A stretch of 64,000 bases of DNA from Desulfobulbaceae bacterium UBA2273 (GCA_002347095.1 DDWZ01000026.1:75984-139983), one strand, 5' to 3'. Numbered from the stretch's first letter, positions 9,510 to 19,286 are shown. Notes: a model not told the origin generated them from the sequence alone. Numbers and translations are program-made.

Positions 9510-10697
9510 TCACCCCGCCAGTACACCGCTTCGTGTTCTGGGCAACTCCGCCTGTTCCTTGCGAACCGGCAGGTACCAGAGCCCTCCATCGACGATCATC
9601 AACAGACCGATAACGATCAGCATCCCATCAAAAAAGGTTTTGAAGCCCAGGCCGAAATAGCCGATCAACCCGACACCGAGACTCATAAAGGAGACGCCGG
9701 TACGGATAAAGGCCAGACCGGTTCGGGCCCGGGCGTAGATGGTCCGGTAGCAGCCCGCGATGGTGCGCTGGGCAGCGAGCACGTTCCGTTCCCGCGCCAG
9801 GTGGGTCCTTTCCCGGCTGGCAGGCAAGGGGTACAAAATGGTGCAGTAATTGCCAAGCAGATCTCCTAAGCGCGCCAACATGGTTTCCTTGATCCGTTTT
9901 TCCGACTCGGCATGCTCAATACTCTGGTAATTCTCCAAAAAACTCAAGGTGGCACCACTCACCTCCACCAGGGTCTGATCCCGGGGCGGAGTCAGACGCG
10001 AACGCCGCACCCGGAAATAGGTGGGCAAGGAAACCACAAGAAAAAACAACCCGACGGTCAAGGCGCCATAGGCAAAAAAAGGATGAGCCGCATACCCTTC
10101 GCTGCTCAAGAGGGTGCGGGAAATGGCGGCGAGGGCGAGCCCGGTCCGGACAAAAGCCAAAGCGGTGCGGGCCCGAGCCAGATCGGTGCGATAGCAGGCC
10201 AGCCTGGTCCGCCATTGGGCCATGGTATTTCGCCAGAAGGCCAGCCCGGTTCGTTCGGTACCGATGAGCCCTCCAGGCTTGGCATGAAGAAAATCCTGAA
10301 TATACCAGGAAATATCGTCTTGCAAAGCCACCCGGAACTCATAGGGCGCTGGGCCGAAAGTCTTTTCCACCTCCGAACGCATGGCTGGATCCGATGGGTC
10401 GCAGGCGGCAATGACGATGGTGCCGTCGGCGTCCTTGATCACCGGAAACCAATCGCTTTGCCCAATCTGACTGGTTGACAGGTCGTTGAGCAACTCGGGA
10501 GGGATGGGCAGACGCTCGTCGTATTCAATGGCGGCGCAATGGTAGTAATCCCGCAGGGCAGCGAGCAAATTCTCCCGCGGCACCCCATATTCGATATGCA
10601 GAATTCGGGATACAGGCACCCCTCGCAACACTGCCGCTTTGGCTGCCTCTTCAAGCAGCCCTGGTCCGGACATGATTACTCCGGCATAAGGCTGCAT
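9510..10697 (-). CDS. Membrane protein with GspE-N-like domain and two DUF202 repeats
   Basis: The protein has 395 residues. The first 130 or so resemble the type II secretion ATPase N-terminal (MshEN) domain, with LAALRDYYH and FPVIKDADGTIVIAACDPSD. Two DUF202 units follow (about 140-215 and 295-385). Each opens with amphipathic heptads that repeat Arg-Thr (RTDLARARTALAFVRTG; RTIYARARTGLAFIRTG) and is followed by two membrane helices. The ATG at 10697 has GGAG seven bases upstream. An in-frame ATG at 10724 would overlap the previous gene by 14 bases. No secretion ATPase is nearby, so MshEN may instead serve as a nucleotide or c-di-GMP sensor. Confidence 0.8.
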   Translation of the reverse strand: MQPYAGVIMSGPGLLEEAAKAAVLRGVPVSRILHIEYGVPRENLLAALRDYYHCAAIEYDERLPIPPELLNDLSTSQIGQSDWFPVIKDADGTIVIAACDPSDPAMRSEVEKTFGPAPYEFRVALQDDISWYIQDFLHAKPGGLIGTERTGLAFWRNTMAQWRTRLACYRTDLARARTALAFVRTGLALAAISRTLLSSEGYAAHPFFAYGALTVGLFFLVVSLPTYFRVRRSRLTPPRDQTLVEVSGATLSFLENYQSIEHAESEKRIKETMLARLGDLLGNYCTILYPLPASRERTHLARERNVLAAQRTIAGCYRTIYARARTGLAFIRTGVSFMSLGVGLIGYFGLGFKTFFDGMLIVIGLLMIVDGGLWYLPVRKEQAELPRTRSGVLAG

Positions 10698-10710
10698 CAA
10701 GATCTCCGTC

Positions 10711-12252
10711 TTAGGCTTCGTCATTGCTGAACACCACGGTTTTCCAGAATCGTGCAGGTATACCGTAATCGGGAATGGTAATTTCCATATCACCATAGCA
10801 GTATGGAAATTGACGGCGAGTCCGTTCGGCCGGAACGCTCCAGGCAAAACCATCTGCCACAAGAAAAAGGCCTAAAACTATCATCAAGTAATTAAATACC
10901 GCCCAACCGGTGCCGCCGGTATCTTTAAAGAAGAGCAAAAATACCACCCCAATGGAAAACAGGCTAAAGCCAGTGCGGATAAAGGCGAAACCGGTACGGG
11001 CTCGGGCCATGACCGTCCGCAGACGGGCCATGACGTTACGACGTTCAGCCAGCACAGTCCGCTCCAACGCAACCCCGGTGGTGGCCCAGATACCCGGGGC
11101 ATGGGAGCTCTTCACTGGCAGGGCCATGGGATTTTTCACGACACCGGGCAAAACATGGCTGTGGGGGAAAAAATAATCCCAAATAGTGGACATACTGCCC
11201 TTTTGACGCACCGAGGCCAGCCCTTCCACCCCTGCATTCCGGCCGCGCAGATACCAAAAAAATCCCTCCAACGCCATAACAGCGCCGATGCCGATGAGCC
11301 CGAGATCAAAGATAAGCCAGCGGCTGGTCTGAAACTGCCGCAACATGCCAAGGCCGAGACTGACAAAAGCAAAGCCGGTTCGGGTGAATGCAAGACCGGT
11401 ACGGACCTTGGCCATCCTGGTCCGGAAACAGGCGAGCACCGTCCGCTCTTCCGCCAGGTCAGTGCGATCACTGGCCAGAAAGCGACGCCGCATCACCGGA
11501 GACATACTGGTCCATTTGTCCCGTTGTGCCTTGGCTCCCACCACTGGATCGCTGCGACGAAACTCCGGGGCAAGGTATTCGTCACATGTCTCAAGAACAG
11601 TAGTTCCGCCAGTGGCACCGCTATCGACACAAGGAGGAAGCGTCGCGTAAATAGCCCGGGCAGGCAGATACCATTTGAGCCCGTCATACGCCATGATGAT
11701 CCCGCTGATCAAAAGGGGCACCTCCATAAAGAGGTAATACCCGGCCCCCACCAGCCTGAAAAAGAGCAAAGCAATGGTAATAAAGGAAAGACCGGTGCGG
11801 ATAAAGGCAAGGCCGGTACGGCTCTTGGCCAGCAAGGTCCGGTAATGGGCGAACAGGGAACGGCGGCCTGCCAGATAGGTGCGAACCTTGGCCAGCGGAG
11901 TTCTTCCCCCCGTGGAGGGAAAGTTGGGGTTAAGATCCTGATTGTGCTCAAGGATGCGCATGAGGTCGTCGGGCAGGGTGACCTGGAACTCGATCTCCTG
12001 CACGCCGAGGGTCTTGCAGACCTTGGCGGCCAGTGCGGCACTTGGCTCGGTGGTGATCACCGTGGCCCTGCCCTCATCAACGGCACGCGGAAACCAGCCT
12101 TCCGCCCGAAGCTGCGCCATATCCAGTTTCCACAAAAGAAGCTGGGGGCCGGTCACCGATTCCTGATACTCCACCCATGAACAGCCATACCGCTCTCCAA
12201 GCCCTGCCAGCGCTTGATATTTATCCAACCCTCGCATCAATCCTGTTCTCAT
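10711..12252 (-). CDS. Membrane protein with GspE-N-like domain and three DUF202 repeats
   Basis: The protein has 513 residues and is paralogous to the gene downstream. An N-terminal domain of about 110 residues (GWFPRAVDEGRATVITTEPS, FQVTLPDDLM) looks like a degenerate MshEN-type domain. Three DUF202 units follow at roughly 125-205, 255-335 and 400-485, each with four or five Arg-Thr heptads (for example RTLLAKSRTGLAFIRTG) before two membrane helices. The frame is open upstream into the dikinase-like gene, but that part is a shadow. The ATG at 12252 falls 17 bases after that gene's stop and is the sensible start, although its ribosome site (GGGCGG) is modest. The function is unknown. Confidence 0.8.
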   Translation of the reverse strand: MRTGLMRGLDKYQALAGLGERYGCSWVEYQESVTGPQLLLWKLDMAQLRAEGWFPRAVDEGRATVITTEPSAALAAKVCKTLGVQEIEFQVTLPDDLMRILEHNQDLNPNFPSTGGRTPLAKVRTYLAGRRSLFAHYRTLLAKSRTGLAFIRTGLSFITIALLFFRLVGAGYYLFMEVPLLISGIIMAYDGLKWYLPARAIYATLPPCVDSGATGGTTVLETCDEYLAPEFRRSDPVVGAKAQRDKWTSMSPVMRRRFLASDRTDLAEERTVLACFRTRMAKVRTGLAFTRTGFAFVSLGLGMLRQFQTSRWLIFDLGLIGIGAVMALEGFFWYLRGRNAGVEGLASVRQKGSMSTIWDYFFPHSHVLPGVVKNPMALPVKSSHAPGIWATTGVALERTVLAERRNVMARLRTVMARARTGFAFIRTGFSLFSIGVVFLLFFKDTGGTGWAVFNYLMIVLGLFLVADGFAWSVPAERTRRQFPYCYGDMEITIPDYGIPARFWKTVVFSNDEA

Positions 12253-12269
12253 ATAACCGCCCGCACAAC

Positions 12270-14852
12270 TTATTCTTTGTCCATCAGCCCGGACAGTGCA
12301 TAATTGCCTTCCATAAAAGCACGAGCCACCCTGCCGATCATCGCATCGTCGCCCATGGCCGCATCCAGCAGCCTGGTAAAGCCCAGAATCCTGCCAACCA
12401 TCACCAGCTTTTCCTCGATGGCCTCCCTGGCCGCCCCCTGTAGCGAGGCGTTGACCAGATCCTCTTTGACATTCACGGAAAAGCCATAGTGCTCGAAGAT
12501 CTCGCCGATGCACAGGGCGCGCCGCCGCCGCCGTGTAAGAGAGGTGCCGCCGCCCTTGAAGCGGAACTTGATATGGTTGCTGCGCGGCTCCGGGGAAGCA
12601 ACCGCGTCGATCATGATGAAGTGAAAATCCATGCGGGCATTCATGTTGCAGTAATCGCGGCTGACCATGGCGTAATTGGGCATGCCGATGGGCCGCTCCG
12701 ACTTCTGGTCGGTAATAAAGGAGGACATCACCGAGCCTATGGGCGTCCCGCCGGGCGGCGGCCCCCAGTGCAGGCCAGGGGTGGTGATCCCCTGCCACAG
12801 CGCCTGAAAGGGGTGGGAAACCACCGCTCCCGGCGGAATTCTCCGGCGTTTTGGCCCGGCCACGACCACTCCACCGCCCATATCGATAACGCTGACAAAG
12901 AAAGGCACCGGCGAATCGATGGCATGCACCACGCCGAGGTTTTCCTCCAGCATCTCGTCTCCGGCATGGAACATGGACAACACCGCCTTTTCATGGACAA
13001 AGCGGACAATATCATGGAGCGATTTACATTCGACAATGGAAAAGGTGGGGCCGTAGGCATCGGTGAGATGCAGCACCGTTACCAGTTCCTGCAACTCGCG
13101 ATGCAGCGGCGGCAAGGGCACCCGCATCCTGCGGACACCGGGCGGGCCATGTTGCCATGCCTTCTCCGCGGCGCTGATCTCTTCGGGGCTGGCCTCGTAC
13201 ACCCTGCCCTGGTTGCCGTCCACGGTGATCCACTGCCCGTCAGGCAAGAGAGTGGAACCATCGTGCACGCCGCACACCATCGGGGTTTGCTGTTCGCGGG
13301 CAACGCAGGCCAGATGATCGGCCGGGCTGCCCAGCTCCACCAGCACCGCCGCCACCTGGCCCAGGAGGTTGGCCGCTTCGACAAAACTCTGCTGCATGAC
13401 CAGGACCACCGGTTCCTGGGGGATGTTCTCGAAATCCTTTCTCCCTTTCACCACCAAGACCCGGCCGGTAGCCCTTCCCCCCGAGGCTCTCCCCCCTTGC
13501 GCCAAAACCGGGGACACTTCCCGCCGGTCGTCCGTAGCCGGAAGGCCCATGGTGGTCATGGGCCGCACCTGGAGAATGACCACCGCCCCTGTGCGGGTCA
13601 CCGCCCATTCCAGGTCCAGGGGCAGCCCCTCGCGCCTTTCCAGTTCCCTGCCCCACCCGGCCAAAGCTTGCAGTTCCGCCTCGCTGAGCACCGGCTGTAG
13701 ACGGGCCTCCGGGGGAAGCTCGCGCCAGGCCACGCCGCCCGCTTCCTCGCAGACCAGCAGGCGTTCCTTGCTGGCGACGGTGGAACGCTCCCAATCCACC
13801 CTGCCGTCCGCGCCGACCAGATAGAGATCCGCGGCAGCGCTGCCGGAAACCGCGGCCTCGCCCAAGCCGGGCACCGCGCTGACCAGCATCAACCCGCTTT
13901 CCGGCTCCTGGGGAGAGCGGGTCAGCAGCACGCCTGCCGCCCTGGCCTCCACCATCTCCAGGCACAGCACCGCCATGTCGAAACGCAGGGGGTCCAGCCC
14001 GGCGTTGAGCCGGTAGGCAAGGCTCCGGGCGTTGAAATTACTGGCCACCACCTCCTTGAACGCCGCAAGAAACTGCGCCTCGTCGCGGACATTGAGCACC
14101 GAGCTGAATTGCCCGGCAAAGGAATGGCGGCTGCCGTCCTCGCTGATGCTGCTGCTGCGCACCGCCAACGGTTTGCCGTTTTCAAGGAATGTGCGGGCCG
14201 CCGCCGTGATTTCCTCGGCCAGGGCCGGAGGAATCGACGCCTGGGTGATCAAACCTTGCACCTGAGCGGCAATGGCACCGGAAACATGCTTTTCTTTATC
14301 CGCGCCGTGGGTGGCCAAAAGATGGACCAATTCCAGGGAGAGTCCGGTGTGTTCGAGAAAAAACCGGCAGCCTGCCAGGGTAACCACAAAGCCGTCCGGC
14401 ACGGGCAGGCCATTCTTGCGCAATTCCGCCAGAGCCGCGGCCTTATTGCCGGTTTGGCCCTTGAGGCCGCCGTGGATTTGGGCCAGCGGCAAGACGCAGG
14501 GACGATTTTCGGGTGAGGCAAGACGGGCGAGCGTATCCTGAACGCGTTTGGCGATTGCCTGATGAACGGCAAACAGCCCCCTGTAGCGGCTGCCGGCCAG
14601 GGTTTCCAGTTGGGCGACCATCTCGGCGGTTTCCTCGACGAGCCGGAGGACAAGCTTCGTAAGGCCTGCGGGGTCCCCCTGCATCCGCAAATGGATGCTG
14701 ATCTCGGTGAGGCAATCCACGGCCCGATTGTTGCCGGCAAGAAGAGAACGGAACACATGGTAGCGCGCCTTGAGCAGGTGTTGCGAATCCGTTTTCCGCT
14801 GCTGGCGAACCTCCCGCAACTTGGCGATTTTTTGGCTGAACCAGCGGCGCAC
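12270..14852 (-). CDS. PEP synthase/PPDK-like phosphotransfer protein, paralogue 2
   Basis: The protein has 860 residues with the same order as paralogue 1: helical N-terminus, ATP-grasp domain (GQTGNKAAAL, AVRSSSISEDG, SFAGQFSS, LDLEWAV), phospho-histidine domain and the novel C-terminal domain (CKSLHDIVRFVHEKAV, VIDMGGG, SNHIKFRFKGG, GFTRLLD). The swivel-domain motif is SPADHLA, so the histidine is kept but the usual Thr-Ser before it is changed, making this the most divergent active site of the four. It starts with GTG directly after the TAG of the upstream gene, behind a strong GGAGGAGGGG site, so it is coupled to paralogue 3. Confidence 0.85.
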   Translation of the reverse strand: MRRWFSQKIAKLREVRQQRKTDSQHLLKARYHVFRSLLAGNNRAVDCLTEISIHLRMQGDPAGLTKLVLRLVEETAEMVAQLETLAGSRYRGLFAVHQAIAKRVQDTLARLASPENRPCVLPLAQIHGGLKGQTGNKAAALAELRKNGLPVPDGFVVTLAGCRFFLEHTGLSLELVHLLATHGADKEKHVSGAIAAQVQGLITQASIPPALAEEITAAARTFLENGKPLAVRSSSISEDGSRHSFAGQFSSVLNVRDEAQFLAAFKEVVASNFNARSLAYRLNAGLDPLRFDMAVLCLEMVEARAAGVLLTRSPQEPESGLMLVSAVPGLGEAAVSGSAAADLYLVGADGRVDWERSTVASKERLLVCEEAGGVAWRELPPEARLQPVLSEAELQALAGWGRELERREGLPLDLEWAVTRTGAVVILQVRPMTTMGLPATDDRREVSPVLAQGGRASGGRATGRVLVVKGRKDFENIPQEPVVLVMQQSFVEAANLLGQVAAVLVELGSPADHLACVAREQQTPMVCGVHDGSTLLPDGQWITVDGNQGRVYEASPEEISAAEKAWQHGPPGVRRMRVPLPPLHRELQELVTVLHLTDAYGPTFSIVECKSLHDIVRFVHEKAVLSMFHAGDEMLEENLGVVHAIDSPVPFFVSVIDMGGGVVVAGPKRRRIPPGAVVSHPFQALWQGITTPGLHWGPPPGGTPIGSVMSSFITDQKSERPIGMPNYAMVSRDYCNMNARMDFHFIMIDAVASPEPRSNHIKFRFKGGGTSLTRRRRRALCIGEIFEHYGFSVNVKEDLVNASLQGAAREAIEEKLVMVGRILGFTRLLDAAMGDDAMIGRVARAFMEGNYALSGLMDKE

Positions 14853-17399
14853 CTACCCCTCCTCCCCTGCCTGCTCCTGCCTGATGCTTACGAGAAAACG
14901 CTGAAAAAACTCTTCGATGGCCGCCTCGTCGCGCATCCGCACGTCAAGCTGACGGGTGAAGGAGATCAGCTCGCCCAGCCGGACCAGCACCCGCTCCATC
15001 CTCGGGACATCGAGGTTCCTGGCCTTGGCGATCACCAGGTCGCCGGTGCGCTCCACCTTGAAATAGAGGCCGGAGAGAATGGCGCTGATCAACCGGGCCC
15101 GCCACTCGCGTTTGGCCTTTTCCGCCATCCCGCCGGCAAAACGGAAGTAGATGTAGTTGTTGTCCGGATCCGGCGACATGTAGGCGTCCACCACGTTGAG
15201 ATGATACCCCAGACGCAGGCAGAGATTACAGTAATGCTCGGCAATGATCCCCAGGTTGTCCCCGGGATAGGCCGGGCCGGTGAGCAGGGCCAGCGGCTTG
15301 CCGATCCCGGAGAGAATATCCCTGAGTCCCAGCACCACCGGCTCCCTGGCAGCCTGATCCTCCTTGAGAAACCCCTGAAGAATGGCGATCAGCGGCCGGC
15401 TGTTCAGCATCTCCATGGCGATTGCTCCACTGCTGGGCGCTTCCGGCTTGAATCCCGAGCCCAGGTCGATGACCCGCAATTTAAGCGGGATCGGCAGTTG
15501 CACCGGCCGGCTCAGTTCCTCTTGGGAGTCGCTCTGCTCGGCATGAAAATGAATCAGCGCGTCAATGGCCTTTTCATGGGCAAAACGGAGGATATCGTGG
15601 AAGGTCTGGCAGTTTTCCGCCTTGAAGTCAACGGAGGTCGGATCGGCCAGGGTGATGGGGGCCACCCAACGCAGGATGCGGCGGAGAATCCGGAGCTCCT
15701 GCGAACTGCGGTAGTCATCCTGTTCAGCATCATGCAAGCGGACCAGCCCTGCGATGATTCCCTGATAGACCTGCTTGTTTTCCACATCCACCGTAACTTC
15801 CGCCCCCTCGGCGAGAAGCTTTACCGCCTCGCCGGTTCCAAACAGGGCCGGAGTCCGGTATTCCCGGGCAATGGTGGCCAGATGTCCGGTGGGGCCGCCG
15901 ATTTCGGTGATGATAGCGGCGGCCCGCCAGACAATGGGACTCAGTTGCGGGCTGGGGAAACGGGCCACGGCGATGGCCCCCACCGGAAACTGTTCCGGGT
16001 CGGTGTTCTGATCGACATGCACCACCCTTCCCGCGGCAATGCCCAGGTGGGCGACCTGCCCTTTGCCAGACATCAACGGGATGGCCGCGGCCAGCTCGGC
16101 GGCCAGCTCGCCGGGAAGCGGCGGCGGTTTGGCGGGCAAGGACAGGGGACGGCTTTGCAGGATCACCGGCTCGTCTTCCAAGGCCCACTCGATATCCTGG
16201 GGCTCGCCAAAGGTTTTTTCCAGCAACAGGGCCTGCTCGGCAAGCCTGGAAAGCTCCTTGGGCGAGAGGGTTGCCGAGCCGCGCCGCAGACCGCTGGGTA
16301 GCAGATCGAACGCTTCCCTGGCGGCTAAAAATGAATCCGGCATGACGATTTCGCTGGTCAGCGGCGGAAAAGGCCAGGTCCGGCTCATGACAAACCGGTC
16401 GGCCTGTCTGTGCCCGGACACCAGATCATGGGCCGCACCGCGCAGGGAAGTGATGAGCAGTTGGTTCTTCTCGGGTGCTTCCGGGTCGCGGCTGTAAGTT
16501 ACCCCCGCGACGCGGGAGGTGATCATCGGCTGCACCCCGGCTGCCATGGGGACTTCCCGGCTGCCGGTCGTTGAGCCGAGATACTCCAGGGCCGCGACGG
16601 AAAAGCGCGATCCGATCACCCGCCGGTAGGCGTCGAGCACCGAAGAAAGATCGGGCCGCACCTCGAGCACCGAATGGAATTGCCCGGCAAAGCTGCGGGT
16701 TACTGCATCTTCGCCCATTCCGCTTGAGCGGACCGCCAGGGGCACCGCCCCCCCAGCCCGCTTGAGCAGTTGGGCCAGCTCGTCTTGCACCGCCGCCACC
16801 AACTGTTCCGGAAAGCGGGCCTGCCGCAGCGACCCCGCGATGCGTTCGCTGTGCTTGCGGCTGCTGCCCGGCGCAACGCGGATGGCGTCGATCCGGGCAA
16901 AAAGGTCGTTTGCCTCCATGAATTCGCGGTAGGCGGCAACGGTGATGGCAAAACCATCCGGGGTCCGAAGATGCAGCCGGTTGCGAATCTCGCTCAAGGT
17001 GGCGTTCTTGCCTCCCACCAGCTCCTCGAAATCGCTGTTGAGCAGATCATAGGTCAAGGTACGATGAGAGTCATACGGACCGGCATATTCCAGGGCCAGG
17101 CCGGAAAGTTTGCCGGCGATTTCTTCGTAACGATCGTACAGAACAAGATAGCGGTTGCTGGTCAGGCTACCCAGGCAGGAAACCACTTCCCGCACCAGCT
17201 CGTTCAACCCGGCCACCGCCTCGCTTAAAAATTTCCGGTCAAAGACATATTCTCCGGCCAGGGCTCCTTCCATGCGGCCGATCTTTTCCAACACCGCGTT
17301 GTTCAGGGTAAGCAGCCGGCGAAAAAGCCGGAAGGAGGCGGCAAACGAGGAATGATCTGCCTTGGTCGCGCTGGAGAAAGGATTAGAGGGAAAAGCCAT
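14853..17399 (-). CDS. PEP synthase/PPDK-like phosphotransfer protein, paralogue 3
   Basis: The protein has 848 residues. The domain order is as in the other paralogues: ATP-grasp with VGGKNATLSEI, AVRSSGMGEDA, SFAGQFHS and QDIEWAL; swivel histidine in GPTGHLAT; C-terminal domain with CQTFHDILRFAHEKAI, VIDLGSG, NNYIYFRFAGG and SFTRQLD. The ATG at 17399 directly follows the kinase stop codon; an open frame extends 29 codons further but lies inside that gene. No PEP-binding barrel is seen. Its position between the second kinase and paralogue 2, with no gaps, indicates a single transcript. Confidence 0.85.
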   Translation of the reverse strand: MAFPSNPFSSATKADHSSFAASFRLFRRLLTLNNAVLEKIGRMEGALAGEYVFDRKFLSEAVAGLNELVREVVSCLGSLTSNRYLVLYDRYEEIAGKLSGLALEYAGPYDSHRTLTYDLLNSDFEELVGGKNATLSEIRNRLHLRTPDGFAITVAAYREFMEANDLFARIDAIRVAPGSSRKHSERIAGSLRQARFPEQLVAAVQDELAQLLKRAGGAVPLAVRSSGMGEDAVTRSFAGQFHSVLEVRPDLSSVLDAYRRVIGSRFSVAALEYLGSTTGSREVPMAAGVQPMITSRVAGVTYSRDPEAPEKNQLLITSLRGAAHDLVSGHRQADRFVMSRTWPFPPLTSEIVMPDSFLAAREAFDLLPSGLRRGSATLSPKELSRLAEQALLLEKTFGEPQDIEWALEDEPVILQSRPLSLPAKPPPLPGELAAELAAAIPLMSGKGQVAHLGIAAGRVVHVDQNTDPEQFPVGAIAVARFPSPQLSPIVWRAAAIITEIGGPTGHLATIAREYRTPALFGTGEAVKLLAEGAEVTVDVENKQVYQGIIAGLVRLHDAEQDDYRSSQELRILRRILRWVAPITLADPTSVDFKAENCQTFHDILRFAHEKAIDALIHFHAEQSDSQEELSRPVQLPIPLKLRVIDLGSGFKPEAPSSGAIAMEMLNSRPLIAILQGFLKEDQAAREPVVLGLRDILSGIGKPLALLTGPAYPGDNLGIIAEHYCNLCLRLGYHLNVVDAYMSPDPDNNYIYFRFAGGMAEKAKREWRARLISAILSGLYFKVERTGDLVIAKARNLDVPRMERVLVRLGELISFTRQLDVRMRDEAAIEEFFQRFLVSIRQEQAGEEG

Positions 17400-17400
17400 C

Positions 17401-18903
17401 TCAGAGGTCCTTGGACAAGCGGGGAAAGATGAGCGTGAAGGTCGTGCCCCTGCCCGGCTCGCTTTCCACCTCGATGTCGCCGCCATGGTCCTTGACGATG
17501 GCGTAGCTCAAGGAGAGGCCGAGGCCGGTCCCCTCGTTCTTGGTGGTAAAAAACGGGTCGAAGATACGGGTCAAAGCCTCGGGGGCGATGCCCGCCCCGG
17601 TATCGCTGACCACGACGCGCGCCTCTTGCCCCTGGGCGCTCACGGCAAGATCAAGACGGCCGTCGGGCTGCATGGCCTGGACCGCGTTGAGCATCAGGTT
17701 GACCAGCACCTGCTGCAAATGATTGGGGGTGCCGCTGACCAGCACCGGCTCATCGGGATGGTGGAAATTGTGGACGATCCCACCCAGGCGGAATTGATTC
17801 TTCACCAGGGCAATAGAGCTTTCCATCAGCGCCACGAGATCAACCGGCACCATGATATTGGACTTGCGGGTTCGGGAAAACTCAAGCAGATGGTGCACCA
17901 CCTCCCTGGCCCGGTCGGACTGGACCAGAATGTCGCGCACCATGTCCATCCGTTCGCTGCAGGCCAGGTTGGGAAGATCCTCCAGCAGCACCTCGGCGGT
18001 GAGGGAGATATTGTTCAACGGATTGTTGATCTCATGGGCGATGCCGGCGGTGACCTTGCCGATGGCCGCCAATTTTTCCGATTGCACCAACTGATTTTGC
18101 TTGGCATTCAGGGCTTGGAGCATGAGATTCAGGGAATTGACCAGCTCTATCCCTTCCACCGAACACTGGATGTCACTGTTCATCGGAATGGAGCTCATCT
18201 CCCCCTGCTTGATCCTGGACGAGGCCTCGCGAATGGCGGTAAGAGGCCGCATGATCCAGCGCATCATATAGAGAATCAGCACGGAGCCAAGCCCCACGGC
18301 CAGGGCGAGAATGAGCACCGCGGTTTTCTGATAGCCCGCGACCTCGCGCTCCACCCGGATCCGCGCCTTGGTATCCATCTCGAAGATACTTTTGGTGATG
18401 TTCTGGCCGTGTTTGCGCAGGGAATTTTCCAGGGATTGCTTGGTCCGGGGAGACAATTCGTCCCGCAGGAGTTGCCGGGAAATGGTTTCGTACCGGCCAA
18501 GCTCCTCGTCGTACAGCAATTCCAGCTCGTTTTTGTTTTCAAGAAGAACCGCCTTCACCGCGACAATGGACGCCCTGACCTGATCCACATAATCCAGGGC
18601 GTTGAGCAAATCCTTCCGGTCATTGAACAGAAAATAATTTTTTTCATGCCGCCGGATTTCGAGCACTTTCTGGTTCAGCTCATAAAACGATTCGATGATC
18701 CGGATCTTATCCTCCATGCGCCACAGGGCAAAGCTGGCGGTGGCCGTGGCGATGATGCCAAGGCCCGCGACAATGGAGATCATGACCAGGAGTTTCCCCC
18801 GGATGGAACGGATTCCGGGGAAAAGGAACCGGCAAGGGGACGGGGCCGGAGCACCTTCCGCCTGATCGGTTGGGTCTTGGGGGGCCGGGAGAGTGGGACT
18901 CAT
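17401..18903 (-). CDS. Membrane sensor histidine kinase (HAMP-HisKA-HATPase)
   Basis: The protein has 500 residues. A Pro-rich cytoplasmic N-terminus leads to membrane helices around 37-60 and 195-215. These enclose a helical sensor domain with RRHEKNYFLF, very like the AEKNYFLYG stretch of the other kinase in the cluster. HAMP is followed by the phospho-acceptor His in GIAHEINNPLNN, the N box NLMLNAVQAM, and [16 protein letters not shown] and GTGLGL. The start overlaps the stop of the receiver gene by four bases (ATGA), and the stop is one base from the next start. It is paired with the receiver at 18900-19286. Confidence 0.9.
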   Translation of the reverse strand: MSPTLPAPQDPTDQAEGAPAPSPCRFLFPGIRSIRGKLLVMISIVAGLGIIATATASFALWRMEDKIRIIESFYELNQKVLEIRRHEKNYFLFNDRKDLLNALDYVDQVRASIVAVKAVLLENKNELELLYDEELGRYETISRQLLRDELSPRTKQSLENSLRKHGQNITKSIFEMDTKARIRVEREVAGYQKTAVLILALAVGLGSVLILYMMRWIMRPLTAIREASSRIKQGEMSSIPMNSDIQCSVEGIELVNSLNLMLQALNAKQNQLVQSEKLAAIGKVTAGIAHEINNPLNNISLTAEVLLEDLPNLACSERMDMVRDILVQSDRAREVVHHLLEFSRTRKSNIMVPVDLVALMESSIALVKNQFRLGGIVHNFHHPDEPVLVSGTPNHLQQVLVNLMLNAVQAMQPDGRLDLAVSAQGQEARVVVSDTGAGIAPEALTRIFDPFFTTKNEGTGLGLSLSYAIVKDHGGDIEVESEPGRGTTFTLIFPRLSKDL

Positions 18904-19286
18904 GCTTTCAGTCCGTCGGTTTCCATGGCGCGGTAAATAACCTGCTTCAGCTCATCCAGCCGGAAAGGCTTGGCCAGGAAGGCAAACACCCCTTCCCGGT
19001 CCGCCAGTTCCGCCGTATCCGGCGAGGCATAGCCGGTGATGATGATCACCCGGGTTTCAGGATTCATGGCCCGGACCCTTTTGAGCACCTCGATGCCGTC
19101 AATCCCTTCCATCTTCAGATCGGTCACCACGATGTCAAAGGGTTTTTCCGCCATGGCCGCGAGGGCCGCCACCGAATCGGTATAGGTCTCAATGGCGAAA
19201 CCTATCTTGCCGAACACCTGCTTGAGCCGCTTGCCGACAATGGGTTCGTCGTCCACCACCAGCAGCCGCATGTTCGTCTCACTCAT
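18900..19286 (-). CDS. Stand-alone response regulator receiver protein
   Basis: This is a 128-residue CheY-like receiver without an effector domain: VVDDEP acidic pair, VVTDLKMEG phospho-acceptor, IIITGY and FLAKPF switch residues. It is closely similar in layout to the receiver at the other end of the cluster. The ATG at 19286 has a strong GGGAGGGAG site and lies 19 bases after paralogue 4; a longer open frame upstream is not needed. The four-base overlap with the kinase downstream marks them as a cognate pair. Confidence 0.9.
   Translation of the reverse strand: MSETNMRLLVVDDEPIVGKRLKQVFGKIGFAIETYTDSVAALAAMAEKPFDIVVTDLKMEGIDGIEVLKRVRAMNPETRVIIITGYASPDTAELADREGVFAFLAKPFRLDELKQVIYRAMETDGLKA

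Noticed and set aside
12253..12798. Upstream extension of the three-unit DUF202 gene
   Set aside because: The 182 extra codons lie inside the dikinase-like gene in another frame and read as low-complexity shadow sequence; the true start follows that gene's stop.
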